The notes under the pieces: model-generated
Database searches by the model: none
Told to the model about the DNA's origin: nothing
What the model saw: only the letters and a program-made list of their open reading frames with translations
Position numbers and translations under genes: made by a program
Shown here: positions 25,583 to 34,294 of the stretch, piece by piece
How the letters are laid out: each line of letters begins with the position of its first letter
Numbering within the stretch: position 1 is the stretch's first letter
Assembly (NCBI RefSeq): GCF_018881975.1
Contig: NZ_JACVPJ010000004.1
Coordinates: 124,001-188,000 of the forward strand
Reading direction: 5' to 3'
Length of the DNA stretch: 64,000 nucleotides
From: Polynucleobacter sp. JS-Safj-400b-B2
Lineage (GTDB): Bacteria; Pseudomonadota; Gammaproteobacteria; Burkholderiales; Burkholderiaceae

Positions 25583-26806
25583 ATGAGTTCGATTAAAGTT
25601 GGGCAGTTTAGCGATCTTCACTATGCGGCCAATACGTTAGTTGAAGCGGATCGTTGTTTTGGATTTGCTGTAGAGCACGCCATCTCAAGCGGTATTGAGG
25701 TTGCGGTCATTAGCGGTGATTCGACTGACCATGCGCTGGATGCCCACTCGCCAGCCTTTTTAGCGTTGGCAAAGCGGATTCAGCAACTTGCCAATCATTG
25801 TCCGGTGTTAGTTCTTCAGGGAACTTTTTCGCATGAAGCTCCGGGCATGATTCGTTTGTTTGAGTTGCTTGGGGCAAAGTATTCGATTGCAATCGCAGAC
25901 AAGATAGGTCAAATTGGGTTAACCAATGATCTTGCGTGGCAGTTTCTTGAAAATGATTCTGATGTGAGTGGGATGAAAGCGCTTTTTACAGTCTTTCCAA
26001 CCATCAACAAAGCAGATCTAATTAAGTCGTCTGGACATGAAAATGTCAACGAAGCTTTAGGCAATCACTTGCATAATTTGATCATGCAGTATTCGCTAAA
26101 TAATGAACTAGCAAGAAAGGCTGATATTCCAACGATTTTTGTTTCACATGGGACGGTTGATGGATGCATGACCGAACATGGGGTTCCAATGCACGGTAGT
26201 GATCATGAGTTTTCATTGGGAGCTATTTATCAAGCATCGTGCAGCGCAGGCATGATTGGGCATATACATAAACACCAGCACTGGGAAACAGACCAGTCTG
26301 GGTATAAGCAAATTGTGGCGTACCCAGGCTCAATTGGACGTAATCACTATGGCGAACTTGGTGAGAAGCATTACTTGCTTTGGGACATTGGAAGTCATGA
26401 CGTCAGCTTTGAGCCGGTGGTAACGCCTTCTTGCAAAATGATTGATTTGACCTTTGATGGACCTCCAGACTTGGATCAAATTGCATCGGTTGCGGCTGAT
26501 GTAGCGAACGCTTTTGTTCGTGTTCGGTATTGCATTGATGAAGAGCATAAAGCCTCTGTTGATAGAGATGCAATTAAAAAGATCCTTTCACTAGCGGCGG
26601 AAGTTCGAATTGAAGGTGTTATTTTGCCAGTACAACGGCAAAGGGCTGCTGGAATTTCAGTGCTCCCATCGCTTTCAGAGCAAATTCAAAAGTGGGGAGA
26701 GGTTACCGGCACTGATACTGGGGAGTTAATCCCAAGAATTTCAGAGCTGGAGTCTTTGCCTGCATTGGACATTGCTGAAGGTATTAAAAAACGTATTTTG
26801 TCTTAA
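25583..26806 (+). CDS. SbcD/Mre11-like metallophosphoesterase
   Basis: The calcineurin-type metal motifs are in order: FSDLHY (DxH, residues 8-13), ISGDSTDH (GDxxD), LQGTFSHE in the place of GN(H)D/E, VSHGT and GHIHKHQHW (GHxH). The C-terminal third fits the capping region of SbcD. With SbcC it forms an ATP-dependent nuclease that opens hairpins and trims DNA ends. The third motif reads GTFSHE instead of GNHD, an unusual spacing for SbcD, and is worth checking. It pairs with the SbcC-like gene 250 bases downstream. Confidence 0.8.
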   Translation: MSSIKVGQFSDLHYAANTLVEADRCFGFAVEHAISSGIEVAVISGDSTDHALDAHSPAFLALAKRIQQLANHCPVLVLQGTFSHEAPGMIRLFELLGAKYSIAIADKIGQIGLTNDLAWQFLENDSDVSGMKALFTVFPTINKADLIKSSGHENVNEALGNHLHNLIMQYSLNNELARKADIPTIFVSHGTVDGCMTEHGVPMHGSDHEFSLGAIYQASCSAGMIGHIHKHQHWETDQSGYKQIVAYPGSIGRNHYGELGEKHYLLWDIGSHDVSFEPVVTPSCKMIDLTFDGPPDLDQIASVAADVANAFVRVRYCIDEEHKASVDRDAIKKILSLAAEVRIEGVILPVQRQRAAGISVLPSLSEQIQKWGEVTGTDTGELIPRISELESLPALDIAEGIKKRILS

Positions 26807-27055
26807 CTAGAAGAAGCGACTAACTTAATGTTAGCCGCTTCTTTTTAGTAATCAGACTAATCCGAATTCTCCAATAAATTGGAAGTATTCAATTAAGCAA
26901 AAAAACTAAATAGCGATAAATTGTCTATAAGCCGTTATTTCGGCAGCACTACAAAAATATTGTTCCTTGAGTATTTCTGAATATTGAATTATTCAAAAGT
27001 ATTCAATGCATGAATTCCCCAAGTTTTTATTACCGCAATTGCGGAAAGGGCAATC
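26807..27055 (+). promoter_or_regulatory. terminator and leader of the SbcC-like gene
   Basis: A strong stem AGAAGCG.CTAAC / GTTAG.CGCTTCT followed by TTTTT ends the SbcD-like gene (about 26811-26846). Before the next start lie AT-rich stems (TGAATA/TATTCA nested in TTGAGTA/TATTCAA) and CCGCAATTGCGG directly before AAAGGG, matching hairpin 3 of the leader family. Confidence 0.55.
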
Positions 27056-29479
27056 ATGAAACCAATAGATTTAATATTAAAAGGATTTATAGGGATTGCT
27101 TCAGGTAGAGGAAAACCTGAGATCCACTTAGATCTGCGCTCAATACCATCCGATGCTGCTTTAGTTGCTTTGGTTGGTGAGAATGGGACTGGCAAAACCA
27201 CGATTATGGATAATTTGCATCCATTTCGTTTAATGCCATCTCGAGCCTCATCTTTAACTCCGGGAGGATTTTCATACTGGGAAAATGTTGGACAAGAAGC
27301 TACCAAAGAACTCATTTGGGAGCATGGGGGCAACCTTTATCAATCCATTCTAAATTTTCGCCAAACTGGGAAAACGCAAAAGCAGGAATGCTATTTGCTA
27401 ATCGATGTTAACGGATCGTTTGAGCCTGTAAAACTTCCTGATGGCCTAGAGTCTGATGGAAAAACTACCTCATATGATAAGTGCATTGAGGCTATTCTCG
27501 GAAAGCCGGAGGTGTATTTTGTTGCCGCTTTTGCAGCGCAAAAACGAAAATCACTGTCAGAAATGGGCGCCACTGAAATAAAATCGATTCTCTCGTCGGT
27601 TCTTGGCCATGAAAAGTATCGTGAATTAAATGCAAAAGCATTGGATATTGTGAAGATCCTAAAGGTCTCGCTTGCCGACATTCAGCTACAAATTCAAGAT
27701 ATTTACCAGGTCAAACAAAGCCTAGAATCAACATCTAACCAAAAAGCTGCAGTGCTGACTCAATCTGAGGTGTTAGCATCTCAGATAAAAGATCTAAACA
27801 CCAAGCGCGATATGGCTCAAAGAGGTATTTATGAGCTTGATGCGCAATTGAAAACTGGGGCTTCTTATGATGCCCAAAGATCGGATCTGACAACCCAGCT
27901 AAGTAAATTAGACCTTGAGTTGGCTGCTGCACTGAAGTCTTTTCAGGAAGCCTATACAAGAGAGTGTTTTAGCACTAATCAGAACAGGGAAACCCTTCAA
28001 AACTCAATAGCGAATATTGATAAAGAAGAGTTGAACCAACAAACCCAACTAAACTCTGCCAGGGACATTGTTCAAAGCAAAGAAACAATTGATCTCGCCG
28101 CTAAAAAGGCGGTAGAACTTGGTTCTGAATTGGCGATTATTGATACTAGTATTGCTGCTGCACAGGCAAAGCTAGTAGAAATAAAGACGCTTAGGGATAA
28201 GCAAAACACTCTCACGGGTAAATCATCGTCATTAAAAGCAGAAGGACAATCAGCAAAAGATAAGCTCGAGGCAATTACTGTTACGGCGTCCTTAATTGAT
28301 GCAGTACCGTGCTCTGGCAACGCAATGCAAGATTCATGCCAACTACTTTCTCAGGCTAAAGAGGCAAAACAAAAAGTCCAAGAATTGACGCGGGCCATTG
28401 TTTTGCTACGTGGACAATACAAGGAAAACAATGACTCTCTAATTCAGGTTAGGGAATCGGTAGTTGGACTTGAGCTTATTGAGTCTGAAATCAAGGGAAT
28501 GCAAAGTAAACGTACCAGCATTGCTGATTCGCTTGCACAGCAAAACCTGATTGCTTCCAAGGCCACCTTACTAAAGGGAGCCGAGGAGACGATGGCGATT
28601 TCACAAAAAAGACTAAGCGAAATTGGGCCTCAAAAACTTGATTTGTCAGAAAAACTTCTTAAAACCCTTCAAGCAATTGATTCGGCTACAAAAGAGTTTG
28701 ACCATAAGATTATTGGCATTAATGCTGATTTTTCTTCGAGGAAATTGGTTTATCAGGCGCAACTCAATGCTTTGCCAAAAGCATTCGATATGACAGTTCT
28801 TACTGAATCCAAAGCAGCATTTGAGGCATTGGAAATTCAGATTGCCAATATGACAAAAGAGTCAAATGGGCTGCTTGGAAATGTTGGTGAGCTTGATCGC
28901 CAAATAGCGGTTGCACAGGACAAGATTAAGTCTGCAGCCAAACTAGAGGCATCGGTAGAGCAATTCGGCAAAGAAATTGCACATTGGTCTTTGATTGCTA
29001 AAGCCCTTGGTAACGATGGTCTGGTTGCTCTGTCAATTGATGACTGTGGCCCTGAAATTTCAGGGATTACAAATCAAATTTTGGCAGATTGCTTTGGAGG
29101 TCGATTCACTGTTCGCATAGATACTCAGACAGAAACTAAACAGGGCGCTCTCAAAGAGACCTTCGAGGTGATGGTTAATGATTGTCTTCGTGGCGAGGAT
29201 AAGCCTGCAAGCTTGGTAAGCGGAGGGGAAGGCGTCTGGATTAATGAGTCCTTAACAAGGGCAATTGCGTTATATCAGGCTCAAAAAAGTGGCCAGTCAT
29301 ATCAAACGCTCTTTAGCGATGAGGCTGACGGTCCTTTGGACCCTGAAAAAAAACGCCAATTTATTCAGATGAAAAGGGCAGTTCTTTCCCTAGGTGGATA
29401 TGAAAGGGAGTATTTTATTTCACAAACACCGGAGTTATGGGAAATGGCAGATCACATCATTGATGTTGGTTCGCTTTAA
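27056..29479 (+). CDS. SbcC/Rad50-like ATPase
   Basis: The 807-aa protein has Walker A VGENGTGKTT (residues 40-49), two long coiled-coil stretches, an ABC signature LVSGGEG (about 720) and Walker B LFSDEADGPLD near the end. The hinge between the coils carries two cysteines, C419 and C428, eight residues apart (PCSGNAMQDSC), in place of the CxxC of the classical zinc hook. It works with the metallophosphoesterase just upstream as a DNA-end nuclease and tether. At about 800 aa it is shorter than SbcC (1048), mostly from shorter coils, as in phage gp46-like proteins. Confidence 0.85.
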   Translation: MKPIDLILKGFIGIASGRGKPEIHLDLRSIPSDAALVALVGENGTGKTTIMDNLHPFRLMPSRASSLTPGGFSYWENVGQEATKELIWEHGGNLYQSILNFRQTGKTQKQECYLLIDVNGSFEPVKLPDGLESDGKTTSYDKCIEAILGKPEVYFVAAFAAQKRKSLSEMGATEIKSILSSVLGHEKYRELNAKALDIVKILKVSLADIQLQIQDIYQVKQSLESTSNQKAAVLTQSEVLASQIKDLNTKRDMAQRGIYELDAQLKTGASYDAQRSDLTTQLSKLDLELAAALKSFQEAYTRECFSTNQNRETLQNSIANIDKEELNQQTQLNSARDIVQSKETIDLAAKKAVELGSELAIIDTSIAAAQAKLVEIKTLRDKQNTLTGKSSSLKAEGQSAKDKLEAITVTASLIDAVPCSGNAMQDSCQLLSQAKEAKQKVQELTRAIVLLRGQYKENNDSLIQVRESVVGLELIESEIKGMQSKRTSIADSLAQQNLIASKATLLKGAEETMAISQKRLSEIGPQKLDLSEKLLKTLQAIDSATKEFDHKIIGINADFSSRKLVYQAQLNALPKAFDMTVLTESKAAFEALEIQIANMTKESNGLLGNVGELDRQIAVAQDKIKSAAKLEASVEQFGKEIAHWSLIAKALGNDGLVALSIDDCGPEISGITNQILADCFGGRFTVRIDTQTETKQGALKETFEVMVNDCLRGEDKPASLVSGGEGVWINESLTRAIALYQAQKSGQSYQTLFSDEADGPLDPEKKRQFIQMKRAVLSLGGYEREYFISQTPELWEMADHIIDVGSL

Positions 29480-29583
29480 TCCATGGAAAAGTCGCAAGAC
29501 TTTTCCTATGCACGCTTAGAAGCAGGCATAGGAAAGGTTTTTGGCATCCATTAACCGCCTCATATGAGGCAAAGGAAATTAAT
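29480..29583 (+). promoter_or_regulatory. three-hairpin leader
   Basis: Hairpin 1 is GGAAAAGTC-GCAA-GACTTTTCC (29485-29506). Hairpin 2 pairs the overlapping arm (29500-29511) with GCATAGGAAAG (29526-29536). Hairpin 3 is GCCTCATATGAGGC after CCATTAACC, then AAAGGAAA. Sequences differ from other copies but the three-part plan is kept. Confidence 0.7.
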
Positions 29584-30039
29584 ATGAATGATATTCATGA
29601 TGAAGTAAAGCATCGTACTGATGTTGTTATATTGAAGGAAGATGAACAGTTTGGTAAACGATTGGCTAAAGCAGCATTTGGCCTGGTTGTAAATGATTTT
29701 CGTCGTTATAGTGAGTCTAAGGGGCTCAATAAAGATCAGCAAAAATTTGCAGACATGTTTGGATTTGTCACACTATCTGAAACAAAGCGCTTATTTTTTG
29801 ATTCTTTGATTTGGGTATTTGAATTGCATGAAAGTGAACCTACGATTTCATTTAGCTACGCTTGCGAGGTTCTTGGCAGGGATGCGAGATCGTTTCAGCA
29901 GTGCACCGCAAACGCCCTACAAAATGAGTTGATTGAATTGGTTCAAACCATTGAAATCACTTGCGGAAAGGTTAGCGCGAAATGTGCGGCTGACAAGATT
30001 GCTGAATTCATTAGTCTTGATCGCAAGGTAACGCAATGA
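29584..30039 (+). CDS. hypothetical helical protein
   Basis: The 151-aa soluble protein is predicted mostly helical. No family is recognised. The stop overlaps the next start by 4 bases (ATGA), so it is coupled to the 303-aa gene, which has a DNA-transfer-type C-terminal domain. Confidence 0.6.
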   Translation: MNDIHDEVKHRTDVVILKEDEQFGKRLAKAAFGLVVNDFRRYSESKGLNKDQQKFADMFGFVTLSETKRLFFDSLIWVFELHESEPTISFSYACEVLGRDARSFQQCTANALQNELIELVQTIEITCGKVSAKCAADKIAEFISLDRKVTQ

Positions 30040-30947
30040 AGCGCCCTTATGAAAAGCACATTTTAGAACGTCTTGCTGAGTTTCCGGCTTATTTTTTTGT
30101 GTATAGCATTTCGCTTGTCGCGAAATTTTTAATGCTATCGGTATCGAGACTTTTTGTAAGAAGCGCCGCAATGACTCCGGCATTCTCAAATGTATCGCTT
30201 AGAAAGTCAAAAATTCAAGCGCCATTGAATCCAGCGTACGCAACTGCTCAGACTGCAGCGCAAATTAATAGAGCTGTTGCGATATCTGATGAAACTAAAT
30301 TCATTAAGGTGCAAGGGGTTCCCTCGGGAATGTTCTTCTACCTTTACAAGAATAAGGGTCTCATCACGAGAATTCAATGCAACCACAAAGGAGTATTTGC
30401 TCCTTACACGCTGGAAGATGCCAAGGTAAATGGATTAGATTTTTCAATTAATGGCGCCATTAGGTTTACTAAAAATGAACTTAAGGGAGTCGTGAAGGCT
30501 AAAGATAAATCAAAAACTCCAGAGGTAAAGCCCGTTGAAAGTCATTTTGATATGCCACCAGTTGAGAGTTACATGGATTCTCATGATCTTCCTTTAATGG
30601 AGGCTTGTGTGCAACATGTTCCAGACTCAACCGAACAGCGCACCCAGACTGGAAGGTCAGACGAATATTTTACTGTCGGGCCAATTTTAAGTATGGGAGC
30701 TATAAAAAAGACAGATAAAACTGGTAAGGCATATGAAATCTACACTGTTACCGTTCAAACAAAGAATGGTTTTAAGAAGAATTTCTGCGGCGAAATGCTT
30801 GGAGAATTAACAGCCAAGCATGGGGCTGAAGTAGGTGACACAGTAAAGATCAGAAAAGCTGGTAGAGAGAGTTTCACCGTTACCGTAAACGGTAAAGAAG
30901 AGGCTCGCACTCGAAACATCTTTGATTTTTCAATCATTAATAATTAA
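30036..30947 (+). CDS. protein with relaxase-associated-type C-terminal domain
   Basis: The N-terminal part has a hydrophobic stretch (AYFFVYSISLVAKFLMLSV, about 18-36) and a linker. The C-terminal 90 residues (FTVGPILSMGAIKKTD, YEIYTVTVQTKNG, FCGEMLGELTAKHGAEVGDTV) resemble the small beta domain at the end of large plasmid relaxases and primase-like proteins, which typically read SYYVTLxxxxG..WGxDLxxAL.....GDxVxL. This suggests DNA processing during transfer or replication. SSB follows 41 bases downstream. Assignment is from pattern only. Confidence 0.5.
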   Translation: MKRPYEKHILERLAEFPAYFFVYSISLVAKFLMLSVSRLFVRSAAMTPAFSNVSLRKSKIQAPLNPAYATAQTAAQINRAVAISDETKFIKVQGVPSGMFFYLYKNKGLITRIQCNHKGVFAPYTLEDAKVNGLDFSINGAIRFTKNELKGVVKAKDKSKTPEVKPVESHFDMPPVESYMDSHDLPLMEACVQHVPDSTEQRTQTGRSDEYFTVGPILSMGAIKKTDKTGKAYEIYTVTVQTKNGFKKNFCGEMLGELTAKHGAEVGDTVKIRKAGRESFTVTVNGKEEARTRNIFDFSIINN

Positions 30948-30988
30948 GAAACGGGCAATTTGCCCAACTATAGATAAAGGAATTAAAA

Positions 30989-31426
30989 ATGGCATCAGTA
31001 AATAAAGTGATCCTGCTCGGTCGTGCAGGGAGGGACCCTGTGACGAGAGTTGCCGGTCAAAACACGGTGACAGAAGTTGCAATTGCCACCTCAGAGAAAT
31101 ACAAAGACAAACAGTCTGGAGAAGCCAAAGAAATTACAACGTGGCATGACTTAGTTTTTTGGAACAAGCTTGGCGAAATTGTTGGTCAATATGTCAAAAA
31201 GGGCTCCATGATTTATGTGGAGGGAAGCATTAAGACTGACAAGTATCAGAAGGATGGTCAGGATGTATATCGTACAAAAATTGTAGTTAGTTCAATGCAG
31301 CTTTTGGGCGATAGCAAAGGTGGATCTGGATCAGGCAATTCAGCGCCTGCACCTGCGGCTACACAAGCATCGTCACCGAGTTATGGTGGCGGAACTTATG
31401 ATCCAAGTGACGACATTCCCTTTTAG
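30989..31426 (+). CDS. ssb: single-stranded DNA-binding protein
   Basis: A typical SSB: OB fold from ASVNKVILLGRAGRDP to about residue 110, with ITTWHDLVFWNKLGEI and the GSMIYVEGSIKTDKY block, a Gly/Ala/Pro-rich linker and the acidic tip DDIPF that docks partner proteins. At 145 aa it is the size of plasmid SSBs. Its start follows the hairpin GGGCAA/TTGCCC and AAAGGA, a short form of the backbone leader. It is the last backbone gene before the recombinase block. Confidence 0.95.
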   Translation: MASVNKVILLGRAGRDPVTRVAGQNTVTEVAIATSEKYKDKQSGEAKEITTWHDLVFWNKLGEIVGQYVKKGSMIYVEGSIKTDKYQKDGQDVYRTKIVVSSMQLLGDSKGGSGSGNSAPAPAATQASSPSYGGGTYDPSDDIPF

Positions 31427-31460
31427 CGTCTAACAAAAGTAACTGTTAATAGTATTACCA

Positions 31461-31498
31461 AAAACCCCCAATACGTCATTGTACTTATTGGGGGTTTT
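31461..31498. terminator. intrinsic terminator
   Basis: A 13-bp stem AAAACCCCCAATA / TATTGGGGGTTTT with a T-rich follow-up lies just after ssb. It marks the end of the left backbone segment. Confidence 0.85.
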
Positions 31499-31569
31499 CC
31501 TTTATTTACAATTTTTATCAATTTTGAAAATATGACAATGAGGTCTAATAAACATATATGTAAATAAAG

Positions 31570-32799
31570 ATGAAATATTCCATCAGGGCTGTGACATTTA
31601 AAAGCGGAGAGAGGTTTGTAAACCTATTTGCTCCGGATGGCAGTCCAATGTATTGGCCAACTGTTTGGTCTCTGTCAACCTACAGGGGTAGGAATAAATC
31701 AGTTAATACTATTGAGTCGGTCTTAAGGGCAGTTAAGGCGCTTTATGAGTTTTTGGATGGCGCTGGAGTGGAATTAGAATCTCGATTGCGCACGGGAAGA
31801 TTGCTCTCTTTGGGCGAACTGGAAGGCTTGGTTCAGGCCTTAAGAGTATCCAATAAATCGCCTTTGGGTCAAAACAAGGTAATTGATCTAAATATAAGCA
31901 AGTCCAAGATTGCAACCGCAACAACCATTGGTTCAGGCTTGTTTTCTGCCAGATTGATTTATGTGCGCGAATATTTGGTTTTTAGGTGCCAGGAAACCAT
32001 CCTCAAGTTATCCAATGACAACCCATCCAGAGCTTCATTGGAGGGGGAATTAAAAATTGCTGAGCAGTTTCTAAAAGCAAGAGCCCCAAAGAAATCTACC
32101 CCATTAAGCGAGAGAGAGGGGTTGGCGCCAGAGCGGTTGAAGCGTTTGGCTGCAGTCGTGGACCATGAGTCCTCGGAAAATCCCTTCAAGTCTGAGGCGG
32201 TACGATTTAGAAATCAGCTAATCATTCAAAGCTTTATTGAGACAGGGGTTCGCAGAGGGGAGTTGCTAAACATAAAGATTGAAGACATAAATTTTCGAGC
32301 GCAAACGCTAAAGATTATTAGGCGGCCAAATGATCCCGGAGATAGCCGAAAATTTCAGCCGTTAGTGAAAACTCGTGGCCGTGAAATCCCAATTTCACCA
32401 AATTTGTGTGAAAAATTAAGACTCTATATATTTAGATTTCGAGGAAATGGAGTTTACGCAAAAAAGCATGGGTACTTATTTGTTTCCGATAGAGGAGGGC
32501 AACCACTTTCGTTGAAATCGCTGAATGTAATTTTTGACAAGATTAGGGCGGCGGCTCCAGATCTCCAAAAGAATATTCATCCCCATATTCTAAGGCACAC
32601 ATGGAATGATGCTTTTTCGGAGGCGATGGACAGGCAAAAAATTTCGCCTGAAATGGAGGAAAAATTAAGGGCAGAGCTTATGGGCTGGTCGCCAACATCA
32701 TCAATGCCAAGCTGCTATACGAAAAGGCATATTCGGGAGAGGGCCATAGATGTCTTGAAAAAGCAGCAGGAGAAGATTTTGAGGGGAAAAAATGCCTAA
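31570..32799 (+). CDS. tyrosine recombinase 1 of the integrase block
   Basis: Catalytic residues of the phage integrase family are in place: R228 in TGVRRGE, a beta-hairpin region near KTRGREI, H339 and R342 in HILRHTW, W373 (in the His/Trp position of GW) and nucleophile Y383. The N-terminal 190 residues form the core-binding part. It catalyses strand exchange at attachment sites. It overlaps the next recombinase by 8 bases, and all four genes read in one direction. It would correspond to the first recombinase of Tn554-like or gamma-mobile-trio-type blocks. Confidence 0.85.
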   Translation: MKYSIRAVTFKSGERFVNLFAPDGSPMYWPTVWSLSTYRGRNKSVNTIESVLRAVKALYEFLDGAGVELESRLRTGRLLSLGELEGLVQALRVSNKSPLGQNKVIDLNISKSKIATATTIGSGLFSARLIYVREYLVFRCQETILKLSNDNPSRASLEGELKIAEQFLKARAPKKSTPLSEREGLAPERLKRLAAVVDHESSENPFKSEAVRFRNQLIIQSFIETGVRRGELLNIKIEDINFRAQTLKIIRRPNDPGDSRKFQPLVKTRGREIPISPNLCEKLRLYIFRFRGNGVYAKKHGYLFVSDRGGQPLSLKSLNVIFDKIRAAAPDLQKNIHPHILRHTWNDAFSEAMDRQKISPEMEEKLRAELMGWSPTSSMPSCYTKRHIRERAIDVLKKQQEKILRGKNA

Positions 32800-34294
32800 G
32801 TTTTTAATAAAAAATGAAAGTAGTATTTATGATTTACCAGCACAAATAGCAACAAAAGTCGGATATTTGGTCGAGCCATCGCTGAATACATGGCATATCG
32901 CCGAGGGGTCTACAAAAGTAATTTTGAAATTTGAAAATTTCAACTTATCAGCATCGGTGCTTTATGGTTTTAAATCGACATTGATATGGTATTTGGAGAA
33001 TGAATCCTTGGTGCACACTAGAAATTTGTACCAGCGATTCTTATCCTTTGCTAGATACCTTGACAGATTAATTGATGGGGTAAGTTCAGAAGATATTTTG
33101 AATTACAGGGCAAGCCTAGGCGAGAGGAATCAGTGGAAGTTGGGTTCAATTTCTGGATTTCTTAAAAGATGGCACGCTATGATGCTTCCCGGTATAGATG
33201 AGAATGTCGTAAACCTACTAAGCGAGTTGCGAATTAAGGGAAATGTAAAAGGGGAGGCGATATTAACAATGGACCCCGAGAGGGGGCCATTTACTGAGTT
33301 GGAGATTCAGGCCATACATCACTCTTTATCCGATAGGTATAAAAGTGGAGGGATAACGTGTTCTGACTATTGTCTGGCTTGGTTATTTATTTCTATTGGC
33401 ATGCGTCCAACCCAATATGCTGATATGAAGATCATTGATATTTTGGCCTCAAACGAACAAGATGGGTCGGAGATATTAATTGCCAGGGTGCCTGAAGCAA
33501 AGAAAAGGGTGCTCCGAAGGGAGTTATTTCTCGAGAGAAAGATTTCAGGGTTAATGGGCCATATTTTTTCAGTTAAAGAATTGCTTGGGGAGAAAATCGA
33601 GGATATCAATGAGGCGCCCCTATTTCCAGATTTAAGCACTAAGAAAAACTCAAAAGGGTTTAAATATCACGCCAGCCCTCAGAAAATTGGCAGAACGATA
33701 AAGAGAGTAATCAATTCATTGCGGATTATTTCTGAGCGTACTGGTAAAGAGTTGTTTGTTAATGCAACGCGTTTTCGCAGAACATTAGGAACAAGAGCGG
33801 CGGAAGAGGGTCTTCCGCCGCTCTTAATTGCTGAGATTCTAGGGCATAAGGATACTCAAAATGTTGGCGTGTACATAGAGGCTACCCCAGCAATTATTAA
33901 GCGAATTGATAATGCCGTAGCAATGAAATTAGCACCTATGGCGCAAGCTTTTAAAGGCATTTTAATAAGCTCGGGGTCGGATGCTGTGCGGGGTGATGAT
34001 AAATCAAGTCGTATTTGCAGCCCTCAGCAAGTTGGTGATTTCAGGCCTGTGGGTAGCTGCGGTTTATTTGGGTTTTGTGGCTCATTTGCACCAATCGCTT
34101 GCTACACCTGCCAAAATTTCCAGCCCTGGGTTGATGCCCCACATGAAAAAGTGTTGGAGTATTTAATTTCTGAACGAGAGCGTTTGCTTGGAAGTTCCGA
34201 TGCTAGGATTGCTGCAATTAATGATCAAACCATTCTTGCTGTCGCCCAAGTTGTGACTATGTGCAAAAAACAGCTGGCGCATGAAAATGGCTAA
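32792..34294 (+). CDS. tyrosine recombinase 2, with C-terminal Cys cluster
   Basis: R205 in GMRPTQY, T326-R-F-R329 in the position of HxxR (His replaced by Thr), GHK at 351-353 and Y361 (VGVYIEA) mark the catalytic domain. After it, a C-terminal region has cysteines (VGSCGLFGFCGS, IACYTCQNFQPW) that probably bind zinc, then a long helix. This layout is common in second recombinases of multi-integrase elements such as TnpA/TnpB of Tn554 and GmtY-type proteins. The missing first His may lower, but not remove, activity. Confidence 0.8.
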   Translation: MPKFLIKNESSIYDLPAQIATKVGYLVEPSLNTWHIAEGSTKVILKFENFNLSASVLYGFKSTLIWYLENESLVHTRNLYQRFLSFARYLDRLIDGVSSEDILNYRASLGERNQWKLGSISGFLKRWHAMMLPGIDENVVNLLSELRIKGNVKGEAILTMDPERGPFTELEIQAIHHSLSDRYKSGGITCSDYCLAWLFISIGMRPTQYADMKIIDILASNEQDGSEILIARVPEAKKRVLRRELFLERKISGLMGHIFSVKELLGEKIEDINEAPLFPDLSTKKNSKGFKYHASPQKIGRTIKRVINSLRIISERTGKELFVNATRFRRTLGTRAAEEGLPPLLIAEILGHKDTQNVGVYIEATPAIIKRIDNAVAMKLAPMAQAFKGILISSGSDAVRGDDKSSRICSPQQVGDFRPVGSCGLFGFCGSFAPIACYTCQNFQPWVDAPHEKVLEYLISERERLLGSSDARIAAINDQTILAVAQVVTMCKKQLAHENG

